A stretch of DNA of 39,003 bases, from positions 1 to 39,003 of the forward strand of contig NZ_CACSJM010000045.1 of the NCBI RefSeq assembly GCF_902706185.1, read 5' to 3'. Position 1 is the first letter of the stretch. Each line of letters starts with the position of its first letter. The translations under genes and the position numbers were made by a program. The DNA comes from Roseomonas sp. 18066 (GTDB lineage: Bacteria > Pseudomonadota > Alphaproteobacteria > Acetobacterales > Acetobacteraceae). Below are positions 30,965-39,003 of this stretch, piece after piece. The notes beneath the pieces were generated by a model. It searched no databases. It saw only the letters and a list, made by a program, of their open reading frames with translations, and had not been told where the DNA came from.

Positions 30965-32557
30965 CTATCGAATGAGACTTGCCGCCTTTTCGGCGATCAT
31001 GATGACGGCGGGCTGGATGTTGGTCGAGGGCACCAGCGGCATCACCGAGGCATCCACCACCCGCAAACCCTCGACACCGCGCACCCGCAGCGACGGATCC
31101 ACCACCGCCCGGTCGTCGCTGCCCATCCGACAGGTGCCGCAGGGATGATACACGGTCGTGCCCGCGCGACGGATATAGGCCAGCAGGCTGTCATCATCAT
31201 TGTCGTCGGGCGGCGGCGCCACCTCTTCCTCCACCAGGTCGGCGAAGGGCGCGGTGCGGCCGATGCGCCGGCCGAGCCGCGCGGCGGCCACCATGGCGCG
31301 CTGGTCGCCCGGCGCCGACAGGTAGTTCGCCTCGATCACCGGCGGCGCCGCCGGATCGGGGCTGCGCAGCCGCAGCTCGCCGCGGCTGTCCGGCCGGCAC
31401 TGGCCGAAATTGATCATCACGCCCGGATGCTTCGGCAGCACATAGCCGGTGCTGGCCAGGCTGAAATTGATGAACTGGAACTGCACCTCGGCTTCCTCGG
31501 CGCCCGGCGTCACGCGGGCGAAGCTGGTCGCCTCCGTGGCCCCCACCGCCAGCGGCCCGTCGCGCCGCAGCGCATAGCCCATCGCCGTCGCCGCCAGCCG
31601 CAGCGGATTGGCCATGATCTCGTTCATCGTGCCCGCCGCCCGCGTGCGGAAATTCAGCCGCGCGATCAGATGGTCCTGCAGGTTGCGCCCGACGCCCGGG
31701 CTATGCGCCTGCACCGGAATGTCCATCGCCTGCAGCGCGGGCCCGTCGCCGATCCCCGACAGCATCAGCAGCTTCGGCGAGGCGATCGACCCGGCGCAGA
31801 GGAGCACCTCGCGCCCCGCCAGGAAATGCTCCTCCCCCGCATGGCCGGCGCGCTGCGCGGCGACGCCGATGGCCCGCCCGTCGCGCAGCAGGATGCGCCG
31901 CACATCGACGCCGGTCAGCACGCGTAGGTTGGGCCGCTTGCGCGCCGGCGCCAGATAGGCCCGCGCCGTGCTGACCCTGCGCCCGCCGCGGACGTTCATC
32001 TGCACCGGCATGACGCCGTCGATCGGGCCGTTGTTCATGTCGGCATTGAACGGCATGCCCGAGGCCTCGCAGGCGGCGATGAAGGCGCGCGCGCCGGGCG
32101 ACAGCTTCGTCACCTGGCCGACCGGCAGCGGCCCGCCTTCGCCGCGCGTGTCACCGGCGGGGCCCGCCCAGTCCTCCATCTTGCGGAAGAAGGGCAGCAC
32201 CTCGTCATAGGACCAGCCGCGGGCCCCGGCCTGCGCCCAGCGGTCGAAATCCCGCGGCGAGCCCCGAAGGAACACCAGCCCGTTGATCGACCCGGACCCG
32301 CCCAGCACCTTTCCGCGCGGCCAGTTGATGCGGCGGTCGGCGAGCTCGGCTTCCGGCTCGGTCGCGAATTTCCAGTCGTAGCGGCCGCTGGCGAAAAGTC
32401 GCGCATAGCCGGCCGGAACATGGATCCAGGGGTCGCGGTCCTCCGGCCCCGATTCCAGCAGCAGCACGCGGTTGGAAGGATCTTCCGACAGCCGCGCCGC
32501 CAGCACGCAGCCGGCGGATCCGCCGCCGACAATGATATAATCTGCCGATTCGTCCAC
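30965..32557 (-). CDS. GMC-family FAD-dependent oxidoreductase (choline dehydrogenase-like)
   Basis: This is an FAD enzyme of 530 residues that should oxidise an alcohol or polyol to the aldehyde. The Rossmann motif is DYIIVGGGSAGCVLAARLSE near the N-terminus, with GMC signature 1 (GKVLGGSGSINGLVFLRG) at about 82-99. GMC signature 2 is seen as GSIASPKLLMLSGIG. The catalytic-histidine region is VYHPCGTCRMG and the C-terminus is VVDASVMPLVPSTNIQPAVI. Best resemblance is to choline dehydrogenase BetA and alcohol dehydrogenase AlkJ, but the operon does not look like a betaine operon. It is the last gene of the Liv-type transport operon, ten bases after the SDR gene. The substrate is probably what the transporter imports, or derived from it (inference). 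Confidence 0.92.
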   Translation of the reverse strand: MDESADYIIVGGGSAGCVLAARLSEDPSNRVLLLESGPEDRDPWIHVPAGYARLFASGRYDWKFATEPEAELADRRINWPRGKVLGGSGSINGLVFLRGSPRDFDRWAQAGARGWSYDEVLPFFRKMEDWAGPAGDTRGEGGPLPVGQVTKLSPGARAFIAACEASGMPFNADMNNGPIDGVMPVQMNVRGGRRVSTARAYLAPARKRPNLRVLTGVDVRRILLRDGRAIGVAAQRAGHAGEEHFLAGREVLLCAGSIASPKLLMLSGIGDGPALQAMDIPVQAHSPGVGRNLQDHLIARLNFRTRAAGTMNEIMANPLRLAATAMGYALRRDGPLAVGATEATSFARVTPGAEEAEVQFQFINFSLASTGYVLPKHPGVMINFGQCRPDSRGELRLRSPDPAAPPVIEANYLSAPGDQRAMVAAARLGRRIGRTAPFADLVEEEVAPPPDDNDDDSLLAYIRRAGTTVYHPCGTCRMGSDDRAVVDPSLRVRGVEGLRVVDASVMPLVPSTNIQPAVIMIAEKAASLIR

Positions 32558-32567
32558 GGTGCCCGCC

Positions 32568-33356
32568 TCAGGTCATCATCATGCCGCCGGCGACGTCGAC
32601 CACCTGCCCGGTGACGAAGGAAGCCTCCTCCGAGCTGAGGTAGAGCGCAAGATCCGCGACCTCCTCCGGCCGCCCCAGCCGCCCGAGCGGCGTCGCCGCC
32701 ACCTGCCCGGCATTGACCGCGTCGCCCACCGTGCGGATCAGCGGCGTGTCGATCCGCCCCGGCGCGATGGCGTTGACGCGGATGCCGTAGCGGCCGAGCT
32801 CGCCCGCCAGATGCTTGGTCAGCCCGATCAGCGCCGCCTTGGTCGCCGCGTAATGCGCGCCGACCACCACCGAATGCGTGCGCCCGGCGACCGAGGACAT
32901 GTTGACGATGGCGCCCCAGCCGGCCTCGCGCATGCCTGGCGTCAGCAGCCGGATGGCGTTGAAGCAGCCGTTCAGGTTGACGTCGACGACGCGCTCCCAT
33001 TCCTCCGGCGCCATCTCCCAGGCCTCATGCGCGCGGCCGCCATGCTTGGGCGAGATGCCGGCATTGTTGACCAGCACGTCGAACTTGCCGCCCAGCTTCT
33101 GCTCGAGCGCAGTGACCGCGATGGACAGCGCCGGGAAATCGGCGACATCGGCGGTGGCCGCGGCCGCCTGGCCACCGGCGGCATTGATCGTGGCGGCGGT
33201 GGCTTCGGCGCGCTCGGCATAGGCGTCGAGCACGCCGACGGCGGCGCCGCGGCGGCCGAAGGCCTCGGCGATGGCGGCGCCGATGCCCTGGCCGGCGCCG
33301 GTGACGAGGACGAACCGCCCGGCATGGCTCGGCCGGGATTGCAGCTCTTGCGGCAT
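32568..33356 (-). CDS. Short-chain dehydrogenase/reductase (SDR)
   Basis: This is an NAD(P)-dependent oxidoreductase of 262 residues. Glycine motif VTGAGQGIGAAIAEAFG is at about residues 18-34, then NNAG (VLVNNAGIS), catalytic serine in IVNMSSVAG, and the active-site pair in YAATKAALIGLTKHLAGEL. The C-terminal GRPEEVADLALYLSSEEASFVTGQVVDVAGGM is that of classical SDRs. The ATG at 33356 is preferred because AAGGAAG lies seven bases upstream; the frame open to 33395 overlaps the ATPase gene. It sits ten bases before the GMC gene and ten after the LivF-like gene. Together with the zinc dehydrogenase at the head of the operon it suggests stepwise oxidation of an alcohol substrate. Confidence 0.93.
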   Translation of the reverse strand: MPQELQSRPSHAGRFVLVTGAGQGIGAAIAEAFGRRGAAVGVLDAYAERAEATAATINAAGGQAAAATADVADFPALSIAVTALEQKLGGKFDVLVNNAGISPKHGGRAHEAWEMAPEEWERVVDVNLNGCFNAIRLLTPGMREAGWGAIVNMSSVAGRTHSVVVGAHYAATKAALIGLTKHLAGELGRYGIRVNAIAPGRIDTPLIRTVGDAVNAGQVAATPLGRLGRPEEVADLALYLSSEEASFVTGQVVDVAGGMMMT

Positions 33357-33366
33357 CACGCTTCCT

Positions 33367-34071
33367 TCAAATACCGAGATAGGCGCGGCGCACATGGTCG
33401 TCGCGCAGCAGGGCCTCGCCGCTGTCGGTCATGACGATCTCGCCGTTCTCCAGCACATAGCCGCGGTCGGCGATGTTCAGCGTGCGGAACACATTCTGCT
33501 CGACGATCAGCACGGTGACGCCGGTGGCCACGATCTTCTCCACCACGTCGAAGACCTGGGCCACGATGATCGGCGCCAGGCCGAGCGAGGGCTCGTCGAA
33601 CATCAGCAGCTTCGGCCGCGCCATCAGCCCGCGGGCGATGGCCACCATCTGCTGCTCGCCGCCCGAGAGCGATCCCGCATGCTGCTCCAGCTTCTCCCGC
33701 ACGCGGGGGAAGAGGTCCATCACCTCGTCCATGGTGGTGGCCATGCGCGCCCGGGCCTGCGGCGTGTAGGCGCCCATGCGCAGGTTGTCGCGCACCGACA
33801 TGAAGGGGAAGAGCTGCCGCCCCTCCGGGATCAACGTGATGCCGCGCGCCACCACCTCATGCGGCGACAGCTTTTCGATCGGCTCGCCCTCGAAGGTGAT
33901 GCTGCCGGCAGTGGGTCGCACCAGGCCGGCGATGCTGCGGAGCGTCGTCGTCTTGCCGGCGCCGTTGGCGCCGACGATGGTGACGACCTCGCCCTTCTGC
34001 ACCGTGACGTTGATGCCGTGCAGGATGGTGGTGCGGCCATAGCCGGCCTGGACGTCATTCAGCGTGAGCAT
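33367..34071 (-). CDS. livF: Branched-chain amino acid-type ABC transporter ATPase (LivF)
   Basis: This is one of the two ATPases of a HAAT-family importer, 234 residues from the ATG at 34071. The start MLTLNDVQAGYGRTTILHGI is typical of LivF. Walker A is GANGAGKTTTLRSI, followed by the LivF-specific GITLIPEGRQLFPFMSVRDNL. The signature is LSGGEQQMVAIARGLMARPK and Walker B is LLMFDEPSLGLAP. The chosen start lies 17 bases inside the 3' end of the preceding fused gene, so the two are translationally coupled. Its partner ATPase is the C-terminal half of the fusion at 34055-35854. Imported substrate may be an amino acid, amide or other small carboxylate. Confidence 0.93.
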   Translation of the reverse strand: MLTLNDVQAGYGRTTILHGINVTVQKGEVVTIVGANGAGKTTTLRSIAGLVRPTAGSITFEGEPIEKLSPHEVVARGITLIPEGRQLFPFMSVRDNLRMGAYTPQARARMATTMDEVMDLFPRVREKLEQHAGSLSGGEQQMVAIARGLMARPKLLMFDEPSLGLAPIIVAQVFDVVEKIVATGVTVLIVEQNVFRTLNIADRGYVLENGEIVMTDSGEALLRDDHVRRAYLGI

Positions 34072-35854
34072 GGGAAAAATCCTTCCCCAGATAGGCCTCG
34101 ACGACGACCGGGTCGCGCACGACATCGGCCGGCAGGCCCTCGGCGATGACGCGGCCGGAATTCAGCACCACGACGCGGTCGGACAGCGCCATGATCGCCT
34201 GCATCACATGCTCGATGGCGATGATGCTGACGCCGCTGTCGCGGATGCTCTCGACCAGGCGGATGGCGCGGCGCACATCGGTCTGGTTCAGCCCGGCCAT
34301 CACCTCGTCCAGCAGCAGGATGCGCGGCTGCATCGCCATGACGCGGGCGATCTCCAGCCGCTTCAGCCCGCCGATGGTCAGGCTGCGCGCCTCCAGGTCG
34401 CGCTGCGCCCAGAGCCCCATGCGCTGCGCCGTCTCCAGCGCCGCCTCCCGCGCCGCGGCGCGGCTGGGATGCTTGTGGAAGGCGCCGATCATGATGTTTT
34501 CCAGCACCGTCATCGCAGCAAATGGCTGCACGATCTGGAAGGTGCGGCCGATGCCGGCCTGGGCATAGCCATGCGGCGAGCCGGGCGTGGCGAAGCTGCC
34601 ATCCGCCAGCCGCAGTTTTACGAGTCCGCTGTCGGGGGCGAGAAACCCCGAAAGCTGGTTGAACAGCGTCGTCTTGCCCGCGCCATTCGGCCCGATGATG
34701 CCCAGCACTTCGCCCTGGCGCAGCGTCAGATTGACCTGCTGGGTCACCGCCAGCCCGCCGAAGTGCTTTTCCAGGTTTTCCGCGACCAGGATGGGTTCGC
34801 CGATGGCGCGCGGCGTCGCCGAGCGCGGCGTGGCGGGCAGGGGGGCTGCGGCTTCCACATCCTGGCGCGGCGGGTCGCGGCGTCGGCGCAGCAAGCCCGC
34901 AAGACCGTCGGGAACAAAAAGAACGATCAGCACCAGCACCGTGCCGTAGACGAAGCCGTGCAGCCCGAGCGCCGAGGCGCCGAGCCAGCCGCGCGCCAGC
35001 TCGGTCAGCGGCACCACCAGCAGCGTGCCCAGCAGCGGCCCGATCACCGTGCCGATGCCGCCGATCAGCGCGAACATCGCGATCTGCACCGAGAAGGCCA
35101 GCGAGAACATCGCCTCCGGCTCGATGAAGGTCAGGTACATGCCGTGGAAGGTGCCGACCATCGAGGTCAGCGCCGCCGACAGCGCGACGGCGTAGAGCCG
35201 CATGCGCAGCGTGTCGATGCCGGCCGCCGCCGCCGCCGCCTCGCGCTCGCGGGTCGCGACCAGGTAGTAGCCGAAGCGGGCATGGCGGATCCAGCCGGTG
35301 ACGGCGACGGTCAGCGTCAGCAGCCCGAGCGCGATCAGCAGCGAGGGCCAGCGCTCGAAGAAGATCATCCAGGCCCAGCCGGTCTGCAGCGGCACCATCA
35401 GCCCGACAGCGCCGCCGGTCAGGCCGGTGAAATGCAGCGCCAGCAGCCGGATCACCTGCAGGAAGGCGATGGTGGCGAGCGCGAAGAAAGGCCCGCGCAG
35501 GCGGAAGCAGGGCAGGCCGATGGCGACGCCGACCATGGCCGAGATCGCCGCGCCCGCGAGCATGCCGAACCAGGGCGAGATGCCGAGCGGCACCAGCAGC
35601 CCGGCCGTGTAGGCGCCGATGCCGTAGAAGATGGCGTGGCCCAGCGACAGCTGCCCGGCGAAGCCGCCGACGATGTTCCAGGCCGTGGCGAGCGCGCCGT
35701 AGAGGCAGATGGTGATGAAGACGTGGAAGACGAAATCATCGCCGATGACGTAGGGCACGGCGAAGAGCGCGATCAGCAGCGCCACCACGGCAGCGATCCC
35801 GGGGTCGATGCGGCGGCGCGGGGGGGTGGGCGCGTCGAGGGTCAGGTCGCTCAT
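34055..35854 (-). CDS. Fused ABC transporter permease-ATPase (LivM-LivG)
   Basis: One 599-residue protein combines two subunits normally encoded separately. Residues 1 to about 325 are a LivM permease with multiple membrane helices (IAAVVALLIALFAVPYVI, WNIVGGFAGQLSLGHAIFYG, FALIGGIGTVIGPLLGTLLV). A hydrophilic Pro/Ala linker follows (about 325-350, RRRRDPPRQDVEAAAPLP). The rest is a LivG ATPase: LEKHFGGLAV, Walker A GPNGAGKTTLFNQLSG at about 388-403, GIGRTFQIVQPF, signature LTIGGLKRLEIARVMAMQPR, Walker B LLLDEVMAGLN and H-loop IEHVMQAIM. The signature is LTIGGLK where LSYGQQR-like or LSGGQ is usual. The start at 35854 follows the LivH stop by five bases. LivM-LivG fusions occur in this transporter family, so a sequencing error is unlikely. 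Confidence 0.91.
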   Translation of the reverse strand: MSDLTLDAPTPPRRRIDPGIAAVVALLIALFAVPYVIGDDFVFHVFITICLYGALATAWNIVGGFAGQLSLGHAIFYGIGAYTAGLLVPLGISPWFGMLAGAAISAMVGVAIGLPCFRLRGPFFALATIAFLQVIRLLALHFTGLTGGAVGLMVPLQTGWAWMIFFERWPSLLIALGLLTLTVAVTGWIRHARFGYYLVATREREAAAAAAGIDTLRMRLYAVALSAALTSMVGTFHGMYLTFIEPEAMFSLAFSVQIAMFALIGGIGTVIGPLLGTLLVVPLTELARGWLGASALGLHGFVYGTVLVLIVLFVPDGLAGLLRRRRDPPRQDVEAAAPLPATPRSATPRAIGEPILVAENLEKHFGGLAVTQQVNLTLRQGEVLGIIGPNGAGKTTLFNQLSGFLAPDSGLVKLRLADGSFATPGSPHGYAQAGIGRTFQIVQPFAAMTVLENIMIGAFHKHPSRAAAREAALETAQRMGLWAQRDLEARSLTIGGLKRLEIARVMAMQPRILLLDEVMAGLNQTDVRRAIRLVESIRDSGVSIIAIEHVMQAIMALSDRVVVLNSGRVIAEGLPADVVRDPVVVEAYLGKDFSHAHAE

Positions 35855-35859
35855 GCGCC

Positions 35860-36735
35860 TCACTCCGAGCCGCGGCCGAGGCCGAAGAGGCCGGTCGGGC
35901 GCAGCAGCAGGATCAGGATGAAGAGGCCGAAGATCACCACCTCCTTCAGGTCGGGGGCGATGTAGAAGCCGCTCAGGCTGTCGACCAGCCCGATCAGCAG
36001 CGCGCCGATGAAGGCGCCGTGCAGGCTGCCCATGCCGCCCAGCACGACGACGACGAAGGCGGTCAGCACGAAATAGGTGCCGACGGTGGGCGAGGTCGGA
36101 TAGACCGGCGCCACCAGCGCCGCCGCCAGGCCAACGCAGGCGGCGCCGATGCCGAAGGTCACCATGTAGATGCGGTTGACGTCGACGCCCATCAGCTGCG
36201 CCGCCGCCCGGTGCTGCGCGGTCGCGCGGATCGCGCGGCCGAGGAAGCTGCGCTCCATGAAGAAGTGCAGCCCGGTGACCACGGCGATGCCGGCGCCGAA
36301 CATGACGAGCTGGCCGACGACGACGCGGAACGGGCCGAACAGGATCGGGTCGCGCACATGGGCGGCCGGCGTCGCGTAGAGATCGGCGCCGAACAGCAGC
36401 AGCGCCAGGTTGATCAGCGCGGTGGACAGGCCGACGGTGGCAAAGATCTGCACATGGGCGTCGCGCGCCTCCAGCAGCGGCTGCAGGATGAAGCGCTGGA
36501 TGGCGACGCCGATGACGAAGAGCACCAGCACCAGCGGCGGCGCCAACAAATAAGGATGCAGGCCGAGCTTGGTGGTGCCGATCCAGGTCAGGTACATCCC
36601 CGCCATCAGCAGCTCGCCATGCGCGAAGTTCACCAGCCGGATGATGCCGAAGATCAGGGTCAGGCCGACGCTGATGATGGCGAAGAGCCCGCCCAGCATC
36701 AGCCCGTTCAGCACGAGCTGCAGGAAGGTGTCCAT
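35860..36735 (-). CDS. livH: Branched-chain amino acid-type ABC transporter permease (LivH)
   Basis: This is an inner-membrane permease of 291 residues. The N-terminus FLQLVLNGLMLGGLFAIISV, followed by GLTLIFGIIRLVNFAHGELL, is the hallmark of LivH proteins. Later helices include PLVLVLFVIGVAIQRFILQP, the loop RAIRATAQHRAAAQLMGVDVNR and VVVLGGMGSLHGAFIGALLIG. It lies 30 bases after the binding-protein gene and five bases before the fused LivM-LivG gene. It should form the membrane channel together with the LivM half of that fusion. Confidence 0.93.
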   Translation of the reverse strand: MDTFLQLVLNGLMLGGLFAIISVGLTLIFGIIRLVNFAHGELLMAGMYLTWIGTTKLGLHPYLLAPPLVLVLFVIGVAIQRFILQPLLEARDAHVQIFATVGLSTALINLALLLFGADLYATPAAHVRDPILFGPFRVVVGQLVMFGAGIAVVTGLHFFMERSFLGRAIRATAQHRAAAQLMGVDVNRIYMVTFGIGAACVGLAAALVAPVYPTSPTVGTYFVLTAFVVVVLGGMGSLHGAFIGALLIGLVDSLSGFYIAPDLKEVVIFGLFILILLLRPTGLFGLGRGSE

Positions 36736-36765
36736 GATCTTCTCCCCCCGGAGGTGCCGTCGGCG

Positions 36766-37986
36766 TCAGCGGTGCAGGCGCATCTCGGAGACGGCGGCGT
36801 TCGGCGGGAAGACGGTGACCAGGCGGCCATCCTGCCACTGCATGCCCATCATCTTGGCGCGCTCGTTCTGCCCGTCGGGGCCGAACTTCACGCCCCAGCC
36901 CTCGGCGGTCTGGCCGTCGGGCACGTCGACGGCGGCCACGGCGGCGCGGATGTCATCGGCCGAGAACGACTTCGCGGCGGCGATAGCGTCCAGGAAGACC
37001 TTGGCGCCGACATAGTTGCCGAGGCTGTGGCCGGAGCGCGGCTCCATGTTATAGCGCGCGCGATAGGCGGCGACGAAGGTCTCGATGCCCGGCGCCGCGG
37101 CGGGGTTGATGGCGAATTGCGTGAAGTCGATGTTCAGCGCGCCGTCGATGACCTCGGCGCCCACCGCCTGCATGGTCTCGCGCAGCGAATAGCCGCCGCC
37201 GCCGCCGATGATGGCGCGCGGGCGGAAATTGGCCTCCCGCGCCTGGCGGAAGAACAGCACCGTGTCGTTCTGGTAGGAGGTCTGCAGCACCACATCGGCG
37301 CGCGCCGCCTGTAGCCGCAGGATCAGCGACGACATGTCGACGATATTGGCGGGATAGGGCAGGGTCTCGACGATGTTCAGCCCGTGCTCGCGGGCCAGCG
37401 CCGCCTGGAAGCGGCCGACGGTGGTGCCGTAGAGGCTGTCCTCGTGGATGATGGCCAGGCGCAGGGCCTTGGGCTCGACTGACAGGCCCGGGGCCACGGC
37501 GTTGGTCACCATCTCGATCGAGCGCGCCGCCATGTCGCGCGCCGTCGGATTGGTGCGGAACAGGTAGCGGAACTTGCGGTCGGTGATGGCGTCCGACACC
37601 GCGCCCATCTCGAAATACGGGATGCGGGCCAGCTCGGCGACCTGGCTGGCCACCTGGCTGCGCGCGGAGGAATAGGTGCCGAAGATGGCGCGCACGCTGT
37701 TCACCGAGATCAGCCGCCGCGCCTCGGCCACCGCCTGGTTGTTGTCGACGGCGTCGCCGCGCACCAGAACGATCTTCTCGCCACGGATGCCGCCCGCGGC
37801 GTTGCGCTCCTCGACCGCGAGCTCGAGCCCGCGCCAGCTTTCGTCGCCCAGCACGGCGAGCTCGCCGCTGAAGGGGAAGAGCGCGCCGAGGCGCAGCTCC
37901 GCCTGGGCCGCGCTCGCCGTCAGTCCGAAGCCCAGTCCCGCCAGCGCGCCCAGCATCAGCCGGCGGCCGCCTGTCCAGTCGATCAT
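36766..37986 (-). CDS. ABC transporter substrate-binding protein (LivK-type, Peripla_BP_6)
   Basis: This is a periplasmic receptor for the HAAT importer, 406 residues from the ATG at 37986. GGGAGG lies a few bases upstream. A signal peptide with RR before the hydrophobic core (GGRRLMLGALAGLGFGLTAS, cleavage after AQA) suggests Sec or Tat export. The mature protein starts ELRLGALFPFSGELAVLGDE, with GLELAVEERNAAGGIRGEKI, RAIFGTYSSARSQVASQVAE and ALRLAIIHEDSLYGTTVG, all typical of leucine/amide-binding family members. The ligand cannot be assigned; the neighbouring alcohol dehydrogenases suggest a non-amino-acid substrate is possible. It lies 31 bases after the zinc dehydrogenase gene and 30 before livH. 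Confidence 0.92.
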   Translation of the reverse strand: MIDWTGGRRLMLGALAGLGFGLTASAAQAELRLGALFPFSGELAVLGDESWRGLELAVEERNAAGGIRGEKIVLVRGDAVDNNQAVAEARRLISVNSVRAIFGTYSSARSQVASQVAELARIPYFEMGAVSDAITDRKFRYLFRTNPTARDMAARSIEMVTNAVAPGLSVEPKALRLAIIHEDSLYGTTVGRFQAALAREHGLNIVETLPYPANIVDMSSLILRLQAARADVVLQTSYQNDTVLFFRQAREANFRPRAIIGGGGGYSLRETMQAVGAEVIDGALNIDFTQFAINPAAAPGIETFVAAYRARYNMEPRSGHSLGNYVGAKVFLDAIAAAKSFSADDIRAAVAAVDVPDGQTAEGWGVKFGPDGQNERAKMMGMQWQDGRLVTVFPPNAAVSEMRLHR

Positions 37987-38017
37987 CCGAACCTCCCGTT
38001 TTGATTGCGCCGGCGCT

Positions 38018-39003
38018 TCAAGCGTCGCCTGGTCGCAGCAGTATCTTTGTCGCGCCGCGCTGCCGCGCGGTTTCGAAACCTTCCAAGGCCGCGGCGAGCG
38101 GCAGCTCGGCCGAGACCATCTGCGCCAGCTCGGCGCGATGCGCCGGATCGGCCAGCAGCGCCAGCACCGCCGGCCAGGCGGCGCGCGTCGTGTCATGCGC
38201 CGCGCGCAGCTGCTGCTTGTTGCGGACGAATTCCGTCACCGGCAGCGGGAAGGGCGCGGCATGGATGCCGGCGATGGTGAAGACGCCGCCGGAACGCAGC
38301 ACCGCAAGCCCCTCGGCGATGGAGGCGATGACGCCGGTCGCCTCGATCACCCGGTCGACCTTTTCCCCATATTCTGCCTGCACCGCGGCGGCGAGGCTGG
38401 TCGACGACAGATCGACCAGCGCGCGCAGGCCCATTCGCGCGGCGCAATCCAGCCGAAGCTTGTCGTTGAAGCCGGCCAGCAGCACGCGGGCGCCGCGCTG
38501 CCGAGCCATCCAGGCGATGGCCAGCCCGATCGGGCCGGGGCCGAGCACCAGCACCGCCTCGCCAGGCTGCACGCCGGCGACCTCCACCGCGTTCCAGGCG
38601 ATGGTCAGTGGTTCTGCCAAGGCGCCCAGTTCAACGGGCACGCCCTCGGGCAGCTTGAAGCAGTTCCCCGCCGGCGCCAGCACGGCTGACGAAAAACCGC
38701 CGTCGCAATGCAGGCCCAGGATGCGTCGGGCCTGGCAGTCCTGCATCCGCCCCTCGCGGCAGGCACGGCAGGTGCCGCAGCCGATGGTGGGCCAGGCGGT
38801 GACGGCGTCGCCCACCGCGAAATCTGTGACGCCCTCGCCGACATTCGTGACCACGCCGGCGAACTCGTGGCCAAGCGTGAACGGCATGTGGGGCGCCATG
38901 AACTCGTAGCCCGGCGTCCATTCATAGGCATGGATGTCGCTGCCGCAGATGCCGGCGGCGGCGATGCGGATGGCAAGCTCGCCGGGGGCAGGGGGGCCGG
39001 GCG
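38018..39003 (-). CDS. Zinc-dependent medium-chain alcohol dehydrogenase, 5' end outside window
   Basis: This is an MDR-family NAD(P)-dependent dehydrogenase. The frame stays open to the window edge, so the true start lies beyond 39003 and at least 328 residues are visible. The GroES-like part has GICGSDIHAYEW with the catalytic-zinc cysteine, GHEFAGVV with the zinc histidine, and the structural-zinc cysteines in GCGTCRACREGRMQDC. The nucleotide-binding part has LVLGPGPIGLAIAWMARQRG. An internal ATG at 38899 would remove the catalytic cysteine and is not the start. Relatives include sorbitol, threonine and L-idonate dehydrogenases. As upstream gene of the Liv operon it probably oxidises the imported alcohol or sugar derivative (inference). 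Confidence 0.9.
   Translation of the reverse strand, partial: PGPPAPGELAIRIAAAGICGSDIHAYEWTPGYEFMAPHMPFTLGHEFAGVVTNVGEGVTDFAVGDAVTAWPTIGCGTCRACREGRMQDCQARRILGLHCDGGFSSAVLAPAGNCFKLPEGVPVELGALAEPLTIAWNAVEVAGVQPGEAVLVLGPGPIGLAIAWMARQRGARVLLAGFNDKLRLDCAARMGLRALVDLSSTSLAAAVQAEYGEKVDRVIEATGVIASIAEGLAVLRSGGVFTIAGIHAAPFPLPVTEFVRNKQQLRAAHDTTRAAWPAVLALLADPAHRAELAQMVSAELPLAAALEGFETARQRGATKILLRPGDA

Noticed and set aside
1..39003. tRNA, rRNA or insertion sequence
   Set aside because: No cloverleaf-like segment, rRNA signature or transposase was recognised by reading; weak tRNA candidates could be missed without a covariance search.

Overview
The window is uniformly very GC-rich, with the gene style of an alphaproteobacterium. 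Family resemblance points to Acetobacteraceae, Roseomonas-like; this is inference from memory and no search was run. It carries the replication and partition core of a secondary replicon (large plasmid or chromid): a RepA_C-type initiator, an iteron origin with a DnaA box and an AT-rich stretch, parAB, four centromere-like palindromes and a toxin-antitoxin pair. The DNA is therefore most likely not main chromosome, although it also encodes a full RpoD-like sigma factor.

Layout. (1) 3-2831, + strand: the end of a dipeptide/oligopeptide ABC importer operon (ATPase and two permeases). (2) 2876-7656, - strand: a sulfonate-type (Ssu) operon of permease, ATPase, acyl-CoA-dehydrogenase-like flavoenzyme, LLM monooxygenase and binding protein. 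An Lrp/AsnC regulator lies upstream (7917-8426). (3) 8473-11563, - strand: three genes with overlapping ends encoding a DUF2786 protein, an SprT-like metallopeptidase and a UvrD-family helicase. (4) 11671-16485: replicon core, consisting of four 12-bp palindromes, parA-parB (+), rep (-), about 0.5 kb of iteron origin, and a RHH antitoxin/ParE-like toxin pair. (5) 16834-18666: RpoD-like sigma factor lacking region 1.1. (6) 18910-19665, - strand: a 2-keto-4-pentenoate-hydratase-like enzyme. (7) 19801-30919, + strand: an eight-gene chemosensory operon (CheW, CheR-TPR, CheW, receptor, CheA-REC, CheB, REC-pseudoREC-kinase, REC-PAS-kinase-REC). (8) 30965-39003, - strand: a seven-gene branched-chain-amino-acid-type (Liv) ABC operon with a fused permease-ATPase, flanked by three oxidoreductases (zinc alcohol dehydrogenase, SDR, GMC).

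How the parts fit. Rep should bind the iterons and open the AT-rich stretch with DnaA. ParA/ParB probably use the four palindromes as the partition site, and the toxin-antitoxin pair would penalise loss. The transport operons look like scavenging cargo for peptides, sulfur and an unidentified small organic substrate. The chemosensory operon has the Wsp-like component order but no CheY, no diguanylate cyclase and no flagellar genes in view. Its outputs are two hybrid histidine kinases, which recalls the reported CheA3/CheS3 system of Rhodospirillum centenum. A family of near-identical hairpin terminators closes several of these operons.

Most promising for follow-up: the chemosensory operon with its pseudo-receiver kinase, the replicon-borne RpoD-like sigma factor, the iteron/parS layout, and the recurring terminator element.
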